DNA from: an uncultured Bacteroidota bacterium
GTDB taxonomy: Bacteria > Bacteroidota > Bacteroidia > Flavobacteriales > Flavobacteriaceae
Length of the DNA: 48,974 bases
Assembly (NCBI GenBank): GCA_903861155.1
Contig: CAIOTL010000213.1
Span: 1-48,974, forward strand
Reading direction: 5' to 3'
How positions within the stretch are numbered: the stretch's first letter is position 1; every line of letters begins with the position of its first letter. The notes below the pieces were generated by a model, which ran no database searches, was not told the DNA's origin, and was given only the letters and a program-made list of their open reading frames with translations. Of this stretch, positions 17,132 to 26,325 are shown in pieces. Made by a program: the position numbers and the translations under genes.

Positions 17132-18688
17132 CTATTCAAAATCGAATTTTATTCCTTGTGCCAAGGGCAAACTTGTGGTGTAATTAATCGTGTTTGTTTG
17201 ACGACGCATATAAATTTTCCAAGCATCAGAACCGGATTCTCGTCCGCCACCCGTTTCTTTTTCTCCTCCAAAAGCGCCTCCAATTTCGGCACCTGAAGTT
17301 CCGATGTTTACATTGGCAATGCCACAATCGGAACCCACAACCGACAAGAAAAGTTCGGCTTCACGCAAATTATTCGTCATGATGGCTGAAGAAAGCCCTT
17401 GTACCACTCCGTTTTGGATTTCGATGGCATTTTCAACCGAACCTGAATATTTTAAAAGATATAAAACTGGCGCGAAAGTTTCGTGTTGCACGATTTCAAA
17501 TGAATTTTTGGCTTCGGCAATCGCTGGTTTTACATAACAACCGCTTTCGTATCCTTCGCCAGAAATTACACCACCTTCAACAAGGATTTTTCCTCCTTCT
17601 TGCACCACTTTTGTCAAAGCGCTAGTGTACAATTCTACAGCTTGTTTATCGATTAATGGACCAACGTGATTTTTTTCGTCCAAAGGATTTCCTATTTTCA
17701 ATTGGCCGTATGCCGAAACAAGCGCATCTTTTACTGTTTCATAAATACTTTCGTGAATAATTAAACGACGAGTTGATGTACAACGTTGACCTGCTGTTCC
17801 CACAGCTCCAAAAACAGCTCCAATTACCGTCATTTTTATGTCGGCGTTTGGTGTTACGATGATAGCGTTGTTGCCACCTAATTCTAACAAAGATTTTCCC
17901 AAACGACCAGCTACTGCTTGCGCCACTATTTTCCCCATTCGGATAGAACCTGTTGCTGAAATAAGTGGAATTCGTTTATCGTTGGTCATTAATTGTCCCA
18001 CTCTGTAATCACCATTTATCAAGCAAGAAATTCCTTCTGGCAGTTTATTTTCCTTGATGACTTCGGCAATAATATTTTGGCAGGCAATGCCGCAAAGTGG
18101 AGTTTTTTCGGATGGTTTCCAAATGCAAACATCACCAGAAATCCAAGCCAAAGCAGTATTCCAAGCCCAAACTGCCACCGGAAAATTGAATGCCGAAATA
18201 ATTCCGACAATTCCCAAGGGATGATATTGCTCATACATTCGGTGTCCAGGACGTTCCGAGTGCATGGTTAATCCGTGTAATTGACGCGAAAGTCCAACTG
18301 CAAAATCGCAAATGTCTATCATTTCCTGAACCTCGCCGTAACCTTCTTGCAATGATTTTCCCATTTCATAAGAAACCAATTTGCCTAAAGCTTCTTTATT
18401 TTTTCGTAGTTTATCTCCAAATTGACGCACGATTTCGCCACGTTGTGGTGCTGGCATCAAACGAAATGTTTTGAAAGCTTCGTTCGCTGTTTGCATTACT
18501 TTTTCGTAATCGTCGGCAGAGGTAGTTTTTACTGATGCTATTAATAATCCGTCAACAGGCGAAAAACTTTCGAGGATTTCCCCGTTTGAAAAATGATTTA
18601 TTCCTGTTGAAGTTCCTTCATTTATATCTTTCACACCAAGTTGTGCCAAAGCTTCTTTTATTCCGAATTGATTTGCATTTGTTGTCAA
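17132..18688 (-). CDS. Aldehyde dehydrogenase, ALDH7/AASADH-like
   Basis: About 518 aa NAD(P)-dependent aldehyde dehydrogenase. It shows the cofactor loop SATGSIRMGKIVAQ, catalytic Glu in LLELGGNNAIIV and the nucleophile Cys in GTAGQRCTSTRRL. The family end FGGEKETGGGRESGSDAWKIYMRR matches the alpha-aminoadipic semialdehyde dehydrogenase (ALDH7, antiquitin/AmaB) branch, involved in lysine catabolism. There is no ATG near the start. The TTG at 18688 (MTTNANQFGIKEALAQLG) fits the conserved N-terminus, while the ORF-track TTG at 18727 lies inside the promoter -7 box. Confidence 0.88.
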   Translation of the reverse strand: MTTNANQFGIKEALAQLGVKDINEGTSTGINHFSNGEILESFSPVDGLLIASVKTTSADDYEKVMQTANEAFKTFRLMPAPQRGEIVRQFGDKLRKNKEALGKLVSYEMGKSLQEGYGEVQEMIDICDFAVGLSRQLHGLTMHSERPGHRMYEQYHPLGIVGIISAFNFPVAVWAWNTALAWISGDVCIWKPSEKTPLCGIACQNIIAEVIKENKLPEGISCLINGDYRVGQLMTNDKRIPLISATGSIRMGKIVAQAVAGRLGKSLLELGGNNAIIVTPNADIKMTVIGAVFGAVGTAGQRCTSTRRLIIHESIYETVKDALVSAYGQLKIGNPLDEKNHVGPLIDKQAVELYTSALTKVVQEGGKILVEGGVISGEGYESGCYVKPAIAEAKNSFEIVQHETFAPVLYLLKYSGSVENAIEIQNGVVQGLSSAIMTNNLREAELFLSVVGSDCGIANVNIGTSGAEIGGAFGGEKETGGGRESGSDAWKIYMRRQTNTINYTTSLPLAQGIKFDFE

Positions 18689-18724
18689 TGTAACTTTTTT
18701 AGTTATAATTGTTATATTTTTATA

Positions 18725-18756
18725 CAAATGTATTACATAAAGACGAATTTCACGAA
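18725..18756 (-). promoter_or_regulatory. Promoter of the aldehyde dehydrogenase gene
   Basis: On the minus strand TTCG, 20 bases, then TACATTTG (18732-18725). The -7 box fits TAnnTTTG exactly and the -33 has one mismatch. It places the transcript start near 18719, upstream of the TTG start at 18688. Confidence 0.5.
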
Positions 18757-18880
18757 TTATGTGAAAATAAAATATTTAGACAATTAACTTAAAATGAAAT
18801 AGGTAAGAAAATCTATTTTTAACCCCAATTTTAAAATGGAATAATTTATGTATGAAACGAAATTTAATTAATTTAAAAAA

Positions 18881-19246
18881 TCACTCTTTTTTAATCTCAA
18901 TACTTGTAGGATTGAATATTTGTGGAGTTTGTTTTGGGTCTTTATTATATGTATTTATGGTGCCTTTTACATAAATAATTTTATCTTTTAAATCTTCGAC
19001 CTTGATTTTGAGTTTTTCGAGTTGACTGTTTGTAATAATCACATTAAAAATATTATCAGGATAGGCTTTGTCGATGTTAATGTAATTAATGGTTTGTCCT
19101 TCGGAAGCCGTTTTAAACGAAGCCACTTTCCCTTTTACGCAAACTACTTTACCCAAAAAATCCTTCGCCTGAACAGAAGTTATGGTTTCTTGAGAAAAAC
19201 AATTTGTCGAAAATAATAGAAGAAATACTAGCGTTAAATTTTTCAT
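18881..19246 (-). CDS. Secreted OB-fold-like protein, 121 aa
   Basis: Signal peptide (MKNLTLVFLLLFSTNCFSQ) followed by about 100 residues with the rhythm of an OB-fold: AKDFLGKVVCVKGKVASFKT, then YINIDKAYPDNIFNVIITNS, then DKIIYVKGTINTYNK. The 'YP-x-x-x-F-x-V-I' strand is common in YhcR-type OB domains found with extracellular nucleases. It is 97 bases upstream of the EEP hydrolase on the same strand. Nucleic-acid binding is inferred from the fold only. Confidence 0.72.
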   Translation of the reverse strand: MKNLTLVFLLLFSTNCFSQETITSVQAKDFLGKVVCVKGKVASFKTASEGQTINYINIDKAYPDNIFNVIITNSQLEKLKIKVEDLKDKIIYVKGTINTYNKDPKQTPQIFNPTSIEIKKE

Positions 19247-19343
19247 CTTTTTTTATTTTCTGTGACAATTTTTAAATGGATTAAACTCCAAAAAAGTGAA
19301 ATTTGTATCCCTAATTCTTCTTTTTTGTGCTAATTTATAAAAA

Positions 19344-20447
19344 TTATTTCAGTTCTTTTATCAAATAAATATAAACCGGGAAGTGGTCGCTAAAACCTAC
19401 ATCATTTACCGAATGCCTTCGTGGATATCCTTTGTATTTACCAGTGGTTTGAATCATAAATGGTTTGTTGAAAATTCCTGCTTGCCAATACCGAAAAGAG
19501 GAATAATCCTTCTGGATTAATGTTTCTGAAACCATAATTTGGTCAAAAATATCTCCAGAATCCCTATAGAATAATGTTGAATTGCCGTCATTTGCCATTT
19601 GTTCAAAAGGATTGTAAACTCCAAATTGTTTTACTTCCGATTTATTCCGTTTGGCTCCAATTCCCTCTTTCACGCTCTTATTGTAAGTCCCATCATTCAA
19701 ATCTCCCATACAAATTATTTTTGCCTGAGGATTTACTTTATATATGGAATCCATTATTTTTCGGTCTAATCTCCCCGCGGCTTCCCGAAACGAACTGCTA
19801 TTTTTCTCTCCACCAGATCTTGATGGCCAGTGGTTTACCAAGATATTGATTTCTTCGCCATCAAGAAAACCAGTTACTAAAAGAATGTCTCTTGTAAAAA
19901 TCCTTTGGTTGTTTACAACTTCTATTTTATTTCTATTTTCTTCTGTTTCTTTCTCATCATTGTCATTTTCATACACTTTGCTTTTATAAATTATTAATGG
20001 AATATTGACAAAATTCATAGGTCTAAAATATTTTTTTTGATACAATAATGCCACATCAATTCCTCGTTTATCGTGAGAATCAAAATGGATGATTCCGTAA
20101 TCGAGATGAATTAGGTTGGGCTTTTTTATTAAGTCTTCAAGTACGCCAAGGTTCTCAGCTTCGCAACATCCAATAAAAGTGGGCGCGTCTTTTTGTTTTT
20201 CATTGATACCAATTTGCATAATGACTTTCGATAGATTTTCTAGTTTTTGATTGTATTTCTTTGACGTCCACCGCTGCAATCCAGTTGGAGTCCATTCTTC
20301 ATCATAATTGATTCCTTTGATGGTATCAAACAGATTTTCAAAATTATAAAACGCTACAGTATGCACAATATATTTCTTCCCTTGTGCATGAGTCCCATTT
20401 ATTGAAAATAAGACAAACAAGACGGTAATAAAAATTATAATTCTCAT
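19344..20447 (-). CDS. Secreted endonuclease/exonuclease/phosphatase (EEP) family protein
   Basis: 367 aa with a signal peptide (MRIIIFITVLFVLFSINGTHAQ) and EEP catalytic motifs: FYNFENLF, the metal-binding Glu in GCCEAENLGVLEDL, the NHWPSRSGG loop with its catalytic His, Asp/Asn in CMGDLNDGT and the terminal SDHFPVYIYL. Members cleave DNA, phospholipids or phosphoesters; the substrate is not assignable here. It lies divergent from a TonB receptor and a DUF5689 lipoprotein, a neighbourhood I associate with Bacteroidetes nutrient acquisition. Confidence 0.88.
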   Translation of the reverse strand: MRIIIFITVLFVLFSINGTHAQGKKYIVHTVAFYNFENLFDTIKGINYDEEWTPTGLQRWTSKKYNQKLENLSKVIMQIGINEKQKDAPTFIGCCEAENLGVLEDLIKKPNLIHLDYGIIHFDSHDKRGIDVALLYQKKYFRPMNFVNIPLIIYKSKVYENDNDEKETEENRNKIEVVNNQRIFTRDILLVTGFLDGEEINILVNHWPSRSGGEKNSSSFREAAGRLDRKIMDSIYKVNPQAKIICMGDLNDGTYNKSVKEGIGAKRNKSEVKQFGVYNPFEQMANDGNSTLFYRDSGDIFDQIMVSETLIQKDYSSFRYWQAGIFNKPFMIQTTGKYKGYPRRHSVNDVGFSDHFPVYIYLIKELK

Positions 20448-20491
20448 AATCTGAAATTAGATTTAATATAAATTTAACAAAAACACAAGAA

Positions 20492-20499
20492 CAAATGTA
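20492..20499 (-). promoter_or_regulatory. -7 element (TACATTTG) of the EEP gene
   Basis: On the minus strand TACATTTG matches TAnnTTTG and lies about 45 bases upstream of the ATG. The -33 region is only a T-run. Confidence 0.4.
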
Positions 20500-20582
20500 G
20501 ATAATAATAATTTAAAACGTACATTAACAGGCGTTTAGAAATTTAATTTTCTTATCAACAGAAGTTTATTTATTTATGCCAT

Positions 20583-23357
20583 ATGAAAAAAATTATTATT
20601 ATTCCATTATTTATGATGCAAGTGGTTTTTAGTTTTGGACAATCAAATACCGGAATTTTGGGGAAAATTATTGACTCCAAAACACAGGAGCCTCTACAAA
20701 GCGTAATTGTTTCAATTCAAAACACGAATTTAACTCAATTGACTGATGTCCAAGGAAAATTTTATTTTAAGGAACTAGCAGTAGGCAATCAATTATTGCT
20801 TGTAAAAAGTGATGGTTACAAAGAACAATTGATTAAAATTTATATCCCATCCCAAAAAGTATTGGATATAGGAATTATCGCATTAGAATTAGATTTAACT
20901 CAGGAAAGAATGTCTGGATTGATAAGCATTTCAGAAAATGATTTAAGTGACGACGATAGTGGATCCGAAAGCACTACAAGTTTGCTTCAAGCAAGTAAGG
21001 ACGCTTTTTTACAAGCAGCCGCCTATAATTTTGGAGTCGCGCGGTTTAACATTAGAGGAATTGACAACAAATATTCCAACGTGATGATTAATGGAATTTT
21101 AATGAATCGTGTCGCCGACGGAAGACCACAATATAGCGATTGGGGCGGGTTAAACGATGCTACCCGAAATCAAGAATTCACAAATGGGTCTACTCCTTCT
21201 GATTATACGTTTGGAGGGATTGCAGGCGTTCAAGAAATTAGTACTCAGGCTTCCATGTATAGACCAGGAACTAGAATTTCCTTTCTAAAAACCAATAGCA
21301 ACTACAGTTATAGAGTAATGGCAACTACCGTTTCGGGAATGAATAAAAACGGTTGGGCTTATGTCGTTTCAGGAGGTAGACGTTGGACTCAAGAGGGCTA
21401 CTACGAAGGAACTGATTATGCAGCTAATTCTTTTTTTGCGAGTGTAGAAAAAAAAATTAACGAAGAGCACGACTTAAACTTCACTGCCATTTATCCCCAA
21501 AACAAAAGAGGTAAAAATTCTCCAAATACTGCAGAAGTTTCTGATTTAGTTGGCATTAAATATAATTCCTATTGGGGTTATCAAGAAGGACAAAAAAGAG
21601 ATTCCAGAGTTAAAAAAACGGAAGATCCATTATTGATGTTAACCCATTTTTGGAAAATAAATCCTAAAACTAATTTGAATACAACGGTCTCCTTCCAAAT
21701 TGGCAAAACAGGAAATAGTCGCATAGATTATACAAAGGCCGACAATCCCGACCCTGCCTATTACAGAAAATTACCGAGTTATTATGCTAATTCTTTTTAT
21801 AATGGAATTTATGTAGGCGACAGCCCTGAAAACATTCTCGCTGCTGATTCGACCAAAATTAGCTTTATGGCAAATCGCCAATTGAACTGGAAAAATATGT
21901 ATGCAGTAAATGAGCAAAACTTGGTTAACGGAAGCCGATTTGTTTTATATGAAGACCGAAATGATGAAAATAATGCCACATTCAACAGCAATATATCCAC
22001 TCAAATTTCTGATAATCTTTTAATGACGGGGGGTGCGAATTACTTTTATTCTGAAACAAAGAATTTCAAGAATATGCTTGATCTTTTGGGAGGAAGTTAT
22101 TTCACGGACATTAGCACTTTTGGTTTGACTGAAGATCAACAACAATCCGATTTGAACAATCCTTTCCGAAAATTGAGCGTGGGGGATCATTACGGCTATA
22201 ATTATAAAATGACTGCTACTAGATTAGACGCTTTTACACAGTTCAAATTTGTATATAAAAAAATAGATTTCTATTTGGCTCAATCTTTCTCACGTTCCAG
22301 TTATCAAAGAGATGGTTTCTATAAGAACGGTTATTATCCAAACAGTTCTTTTGGAAAAAGTGCAAAAATGAATTTCGATAATTTTGGTTTTAAAGGCGGA
22401 TTGACATATAAATTAAACGGAAGAAATTATATCGATTGCAACGCAATTTATATGACTAAAGCACCAAACTCAAAAGATGTTTTTCCAAATTCTCGCGTAA
22501 ATAATTCTGTTACGGACGGAATTGCCAACGAAACCATAAAAAGTTTAGATTTGAGTTATATCGTCAAAACCCCGAGATTTAAAGTAAGATTGACTCCCTA
22601 TTTTTCCGAAACATTAAACACCACTGACATCCATTTTTATTATGCCGATGCAGTTAATAACAGCGGGAACGGAGCATTCGTTTCTGAAGTTGTAACAGGA
22701 ATGAACAAGAAAAATAGAGGGATTGAATCTGGTCTTGAATATCAGTTAACTTCTACAATTAAACTTACTGGTGTAGCCGCCTATGGCGAATATACCATTA
22801 CAAATGATCCAAATGTGAGTTTAACCGATGATGCTTCTTCAACCGTTACAGATTATGGTCAAACTAAATTAGCCGGATACAAACAGGCCGGAATGCCTCA
22901 ACAAGCGTATTCGGTTGGAATTGAATACAGGGATCCGAAGTACTGGTGGATTGGAACCAATGCCAATTATTTTGCAGATAATTACCTTGGGGTGTCCTCA
23001 CTCTTGAGAACAGATAATTTCTATACCAATGTCGACAATTTTACTCCAACTCCAATTACAATAAATCAAAGTTTAGCCGTCAGTTATTTAAAACAAGAAA
23101 AATTCAACTCCTTTTTCCTATTCAATTTGGTAGGAGGAAAATCATGGAGAAGAACACGAAAAATATTGGGTTTTTTTGTGACAATAAATAACATTCTCGA
23201 CATTACCTATAAGACGGGTGGTTTTGAGCAGTCTAGAAATGCAACCTACAGACAAGAATTTGAAGATCATCAAAGTAATGGACCAAGTGTTTTTGCTCCT
23301 AAATATTTTTACGGATACGGAAGAACCTATATGGTAAATATGTATTTAACCTTTTAA
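20583..23357 (+). CDS. TonB-dependent receptor with carboxypeptidase-regulatory-like N-domain
   Basis: 924 aa outer-membrane transporter. It has a signal peptide (MKKIIIIPLFMMQVVFSFGQ), a CarboxypepD_reg-like domain (about residues 22-100: GILGKIIDSKTQEPLQSVIV), an acidic linker (DLSDDDSGSESTTSLLQ), and a plug (FNIRGIDNKYSNVMINGILM, then GGLNDATRNQEFTNG). A long beta-barrel follows, ending in an aromatic strand (YMVNMYLTF). It binds and imports a ligand using TonB energy; the ligand is unknown. The DUF5689 lipoprotein follows by 11 bases and is probably its surface partner. Confidence 0.9.
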   Translation: MKKIIIIPLFMMQVVFSFGQSNTGILGKIIDSKTQEPLQSVIVSIQNTNLTQLTDVQGKFYFKELAVGNQLLLVKSDGYKEQLIKIYIPSQKVLDIGIIALELDLTQERMSGLISISENDLSDDDSGSESTTSLLQASKDAFLQAAAYNFGVARFNIRGIDNKYSNVMINGILMNRVADGRPQYSDWGGLNDATRNQEFTNGSTPSDYTFGGIAGVQEISTQASMYRPGTRISFLKTNSNYSYRVMATTVSGMNKNGWAYVVSGGRRWTQEGYYEGTDYAANSFFASVEKKINEEHDLNFTAIYPQNKRGKNSPNTAEVSDLVGIKYNSYWGYQEGQKRDSRVKKTEDPLLMLTHFWKINPKTNLNTTVSFQIGKTGNSRIDYTKADNPDPAYYRKLPSYYANSFYNGIYVGDSPENILAADSTKISFMANRQLNWKNMYAVNEQNLVNGSRFVLYEDRNDENNATFNSNISTQISDNLLMTGGANYFYSETKNFKNMLDLLGGSYFTDISTFGLTEDQQQSDLNNPFRKLSVGDHYGYNYKMTATRLDAFTQFKFVYKKIDFYLAQSFSRSSYQRDGFYKNGYYPNSSFGKSAKMNFDNFGFKGGLTYKLNGRNYIDCNAIYMTKAPNSKDVFPNSRVNNSVTDGIANETIKSLDLSYIVKTPRFKVRLTPYFSETLNTTDIHFYYADAVNNSGNGAFVSEVVTGMNKKNRGIESGLEYQLTSTIKLTGVAAYGEYTITNDPNVSLTDDASSTVTDYGQTKLAGYKQAGMPQQAYSVGIEYRDPKYWWIGTNANYFADNYLGVSSLLRTDNFYTNVDNFTPTPITINQSLAVSYLKQEKFNSFFLFNLVGGKSWRRTRKILGFFVTINNILDITYKTGGFEQSRNATYRQEFEDHQSNGPSVFAPKYFYGYGRTYMVNMYLTF

Positions 23358-23368
23358 AAAGAAGCAAT

Positions 23369-24754
23369 ATGAAAATAAAAAATATTTTTTTTATTGTTAC
23401 ATCAACAAGTCTGTTCTTGGGTTGCGTGAATGATATTTTTAAACCTCCAATTCAAGACATTTGTACCAGCCCAGGATTGTCAAAAACAAAGGAAGTGGCT
23501 AGTATTTATGCTATTGCCAAAAATTCGGTAGCGACAGCTCCAAGCTTAATTCCAAATACGCCAATTTATGCTGGAGATGACATCATAGAAGCCTACGTAA
23601 TTTCGAGCGACGAAGGCGGAAATTTTTACAAAAACATGTACTTTCAACCTTTGGATGGTTCCAAAGGTTTTAATCTTTCTGTCGATGAAGTAAATGTTTA
23701 TACCAAAAATTTTCAACCCGGAAAAAAAGTGTTTTTAAACCTAAAAGGTTTGGCATATGCAAATCCTACCAGCTTCGCTATGGGTTTGACTTTTGGTGCT
23801 CCACCAACGGAACAATATACCGTTGATAGATTATCAGGATTAACCTATAAAAATCATTTAATTCCTTCCTGCAATGGTATTAACGAAGATGCCATAGTTC
23901 ATCATATTACTTTGGCACAGGCAAACAGCGAAGTCTATTTGAATACCTTAGTGGAAATTGATGATGTGCAATTTACCGATGAATCTTCAAGCGGAAGCTT
24001 TGACACGTTCAGAAATGACGATTATGATTCAAGTATTTATATTACAAATGGAATAAATTCCCTTATTGTGAGAACCAGTAGATTTGCCAATTTTGCTGGC
24101 TATAAAGTTCCAACTGGTAAAGGCAAAATAAGGGGGGTTTTGACAGAATACAATTCGAGCTATCAGATAATAATGAGGACTGAACGAGACGTGAATATGC
24201 CGAATCCGAGGATAGATTACATTTTGCCCATTGGTGGAACCGATATTAAATATCCGGAAACTTTCAAGGAAACTTTCCAAAGTTATGCCATAACAACAAC
24301 CGGGGCGGTCTTCCCGAAATATGTAAATGATGCCTTTTTTGGCTCTAGATATTGGGATGTGAAATCGTTAAGTTCCAACAAATATATCCAAATGACCTCA
24401 TTTGGTTCTGGTGGAACCAACAAAACATATTTGGCGATGCCTGTGGCTTTTACACCAGGAAAAAAACTTTCGTTTAAAACCAAGGATGGCTATTACCTTG
24501 GCCCCGTTTTAAAAGTATATTATTCCACAAATTATATCTCTGGTGGTGACATAAGCAAGGCAACACTTGTGGATATTACTTCCAATTTTATAATTTCAAG
24601 CGGAACCATGTTAGGTTATGCAACTAGCTTTACAAATAGCGGAAATTACGTCATTCCAGCAAATTTAACCGGAAACGGGTTCTTTCTTTTCGAATATAGT
24701 GGAACCTCCGCTGTAACGACAACAATTGAAATAGATGATATCATCTTAAATTGA
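23369..24754 (+). CDS. DUF5689 lipoprotein with OB-like repeats and C-terminal jelly-roll
   Basis: 461 aa. The N-terminus is a lipoprotein signal (NIFFIVTSTSLFLGCVND, lipid Cys at about 19). Residues 40-275 carry two DUF5689/OB-like units (DDIIEAYVISSDEGGNFYKN; KGKIRGVLTEYNSSYQIIMR). The C-terminal 170 residues look like a choice-of-anchor jelly roll (FKETFQSY...WDVKSLSSNKYIQMTSFGSG). The placement directly after the TonB receptor suggests a surface-exposed substrate-binding lipoprotein of the same system. Confidence 0.83.
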   Translation: MKIKNIFFIVTSTSLFLGCVNDIFKPPIQDICTSPGLSKTKEVASIYAIAKNSVATAPSLIPNTPIYAGDDIIEAYVISSDEGGNFYKNMYFQPLDGSKGFNLSVDEVNVYTKNFQPGKKVFLNLKGLAYANPTSFAMGLTFGAPPTEQYTVDRLSGLTYKNHLIPSCNGINEDAIVHHITLAQANSEVYLNTLVEIDDVQFTDESSSGSFDTFRNDDYDSSIYITNGINSLIVRTSRFANFAGYKVPTGKGKIRGVLTEYNSSYQIIMRTERDVNMPNPRIDYILPIGGTDIKYPETFKETFQSYAITTTGAVFPKYVNDAFFGSRYWDVKSLSSNKYIQMTSFGSGGTNKTYLAMPVAFTPGKKLSFKTKDGYYLGPVLKVYYSTNYISGGDISKATLVDITSNFIISSGTMLGYATSFTNSGNYVIPANLTGNGFFLFEYSGTSAVTTTIEIDDIILN

Positions 24755-24765
24755 ATACTGTGACT

Positions 24766-24773
24766 TATATTTG
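24766..24773 (+). promoter_or_regulatory. -7 element (TATATTTG) before the LD-carboxypeptidase gene
   Basis: TATATTTG fits TAnnTTTG exactly. The ORF-track TTG start at 24771 is the last three bases of this box, so the gene more likely starts at the ATG at 24807 or at 24912. Confidence 0.45.
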
Positions 24774-24806
24774 CCGATTCTAAATGATTCTAAATTTCAG
24801 CAAAAT

Positions 24807-25808
24807 ATGATTGCCATTCGATTTTCCGTTATAAGTATCAATGTTTCTTTTTATAAACTCCTATTGCTTATTTTTGTTTTACAATTTTCCAATATTCAAG
24901 CCCAAACCCAGATGAAAATACCGCCCAATTTACACAAAGGAGACATCGTCGCCATTTTAGCAACAGCCCGAAAAAACATAGACAATAATCTCAAACCTGC
25001 CATAGATTTGCTCCATAGTTGGGGCTTAGAAGCCGTCATTGGAAATACCATTGGTTTGGATAATAATCAATTAGCAGGGACCGATATTCAGCGAGCTGAA
25101 GATTTTCAGCATCAAATGGACAATCCAAATATTAAGGCAATATGGTGCGTTAAGGGTGGTTATGGAACAGTAAAAATGATTGATTTACTGGACTTCAACA
25201 AATTCAAACAAAATCCAAAATGGATTGTTGGCTTTAGCGATGTTACTGTAATTCAAAGTTATTTGAACAAAATGAATATTGCTTCAATTCACGGTGCAAT
25301 GCCTATAACCGTTGAAAAAGCAAGTCCGGAAACCATAGAAAGTTTGCGAAAAGCACTTTTTGGCGAAAGCTTGAATTATGAAATTCCGTTTGATGCTGCC
25401 AATCGTCTGGGAAATGCAAAAGGCGAAATCGTAGGCGGAAATCTATCAATTTTATACAGTTTAATGGGTTCGAATGCGCAAATTGATTGCAAAGGAAAAA
25501 TTCTTTTTATCGAAGATATCGATGAGTATTTGTACCATATCGACCGAATGATGATGAGCCTAAAACGCTGCGGTTGCTTTGAAAACCTGAGCGGTATGAT
25601 TGTTGGCGGTATGACAAAAATGAGGGACAACGACATTCCTTGGGGGAAAAATGCCAATCAAATTATAGAAAATATTACCAAGGGATATTCGTTTCCAATC
25701 GTTTATAATTTCCCCTCAGGACATTCTCACGATAACAGAGCTTTAATTTTTGGAAAACAGGTTATCCTTAAAATTAATGATAAAAAGACTGTTTTAAAAT
25801 TCGAATAA
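24807..25808 (+). CDS. S66 family LD-carboxypeptidase
   Basis: About 333 aa. The S66 catalytic residues are visible: nucleophile Ser in GFSDVTVIQ, Glu in LFIEDIDEYLYHIDRMMMSL and His in FPSGHSHDNRALIFG. The family trims the terminal D-Ala from L,D-bonded muropeptides during peptidoglycan recycling, usually in the cytoplasm. From the ATG at 24807 the product gains a hydrophobic leader ending LLLLIFVLQFSNIQAQ, like a signal peptide. The ATG at 24912 (MKIPPNLHKGD) would give a cytoplasmic form matching typical homologs. The first is favoured because codons stay open and the promoter box lies just upstream. Confidence 0.87.
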   Translation: MIAIRFSVISINVSFYKLLLLIFVLQFSNIQAQTQMKIPPNLHKGDIVAILATARKNIDNNLKPAIDLLHSWGLEAVIGNTIGLDNNQLAGTDIQRAEDFQHQMDNPNIKAIWCVKGGYGTVKMIDLLDFNKFKQNPKWIVGFSDVTVIQSYLNKMNIASIHGAMPITVEKASPETIESLRKALFGESLNYEIPFDAANRLGNAKGEIVGGNLSILYSLMGSNAQIDCKGKILFIEDIDEYLYHIDRMMMSLKRCGCFENLSGMIVGGMTKMRDNDIPWGKNANQIIENITKGYSFPIVYNFPSGHSHDNRALIFGKQVILKINDKKTVLKFE

Positions 25809-25820
25809 TCAAAATATAAA

Positions 25821-26180
25821 ATGGCCGAACATAACGATTTAGGAAAACTGGGCGAAGAATTAGCTGTTGAATTTCTTCGGAAAAACGGTTATGAAATTCT
25901 GGAAACCAACTGGACTTTCCAGAAAGCCGAGATTGACATTATCGCCAAAAAAGAAAACATACTTGCCATTGTAGAAGTGAAAACGCGTTCTTCTCTAGAA
26001 TTTGGTTTACCACAAGATTTTGTAAAACCCAAGAAAATTCAACTTTTAGTAAAAGCAGTTAACGAATATGTTAATTCGAATGATTTAGAGGTCGAAGTTC
26101 GTTTTGACATTATTGCCATTCACAAAGAAGGCAAATCTTTTGTTATGGATCACCTGATAGATGCCTTCTATTATTTCTAA
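25821..26180 (+). CDS. YraN/UPF0102 family nuclease-like protein
   Basis: 119 aa. The family opening (LGKLGEELAVEFLRKNGYEIL) leads into a restriction-endonuclease-like core: EIDIIAKKENILAIVEVKTR, where Asp, Glu and Lys form the predicted metal site, and an FGLPQDFVKPKKIQLLVKA helix. YraN proteins resemble Holliday-junction resolvases, though their role is not well settled. It starts 12 bases after the LD-carboxypeptidase stop and is probably cotranscribed with it. Confidence 0.93.
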   Translation: MAEHNDLGKLGEELAVEFLRKNGYEILETNWTFQKAEIDIIAKKENILAIVEVKTRSSLEFGLPQDFVKPKKIQLLVKAVNEYVNSNDLEVEVRFDIIAIHKEGKSFVMDHLIDAFYYF

Positions 26181-26192
26181 CTTTAATTTTTA

Positions 26193-26224
26193 ATTGTTTT
26201 TTTATAACAAATTGTTTTTTTATT
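26193..26224 (+). repeat. Direct repeat AATTGTTTTTTTAT
   Basis: AATTGTTTTTTTAT occurs twice, separated by AACA, just upstream of a TATATTTG box. It could be slippage-prone A/T sequence or part of a promoter region. Confidence 0.5.
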
Positions 26225-26232
26225 TATATTTG
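26225..26232 (+). promoter_or_regulatory. -7 element (TATATTTG) of the ACT-like gene
   Basis: Exact TAnnTTTG match about 94 bases before the ATG at 26326. No TTG lies at the ideal -33 distance. Confidence 0.4.
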
Positions 26233-26325
26233 CGGAAATTTTTGTTATATTATTATATTTTTATTTCTCTTTTAGAATAAAATTATTGGACAGATTTTTT
26301 GCTTATAAAATAAAGCCCTAAAATT

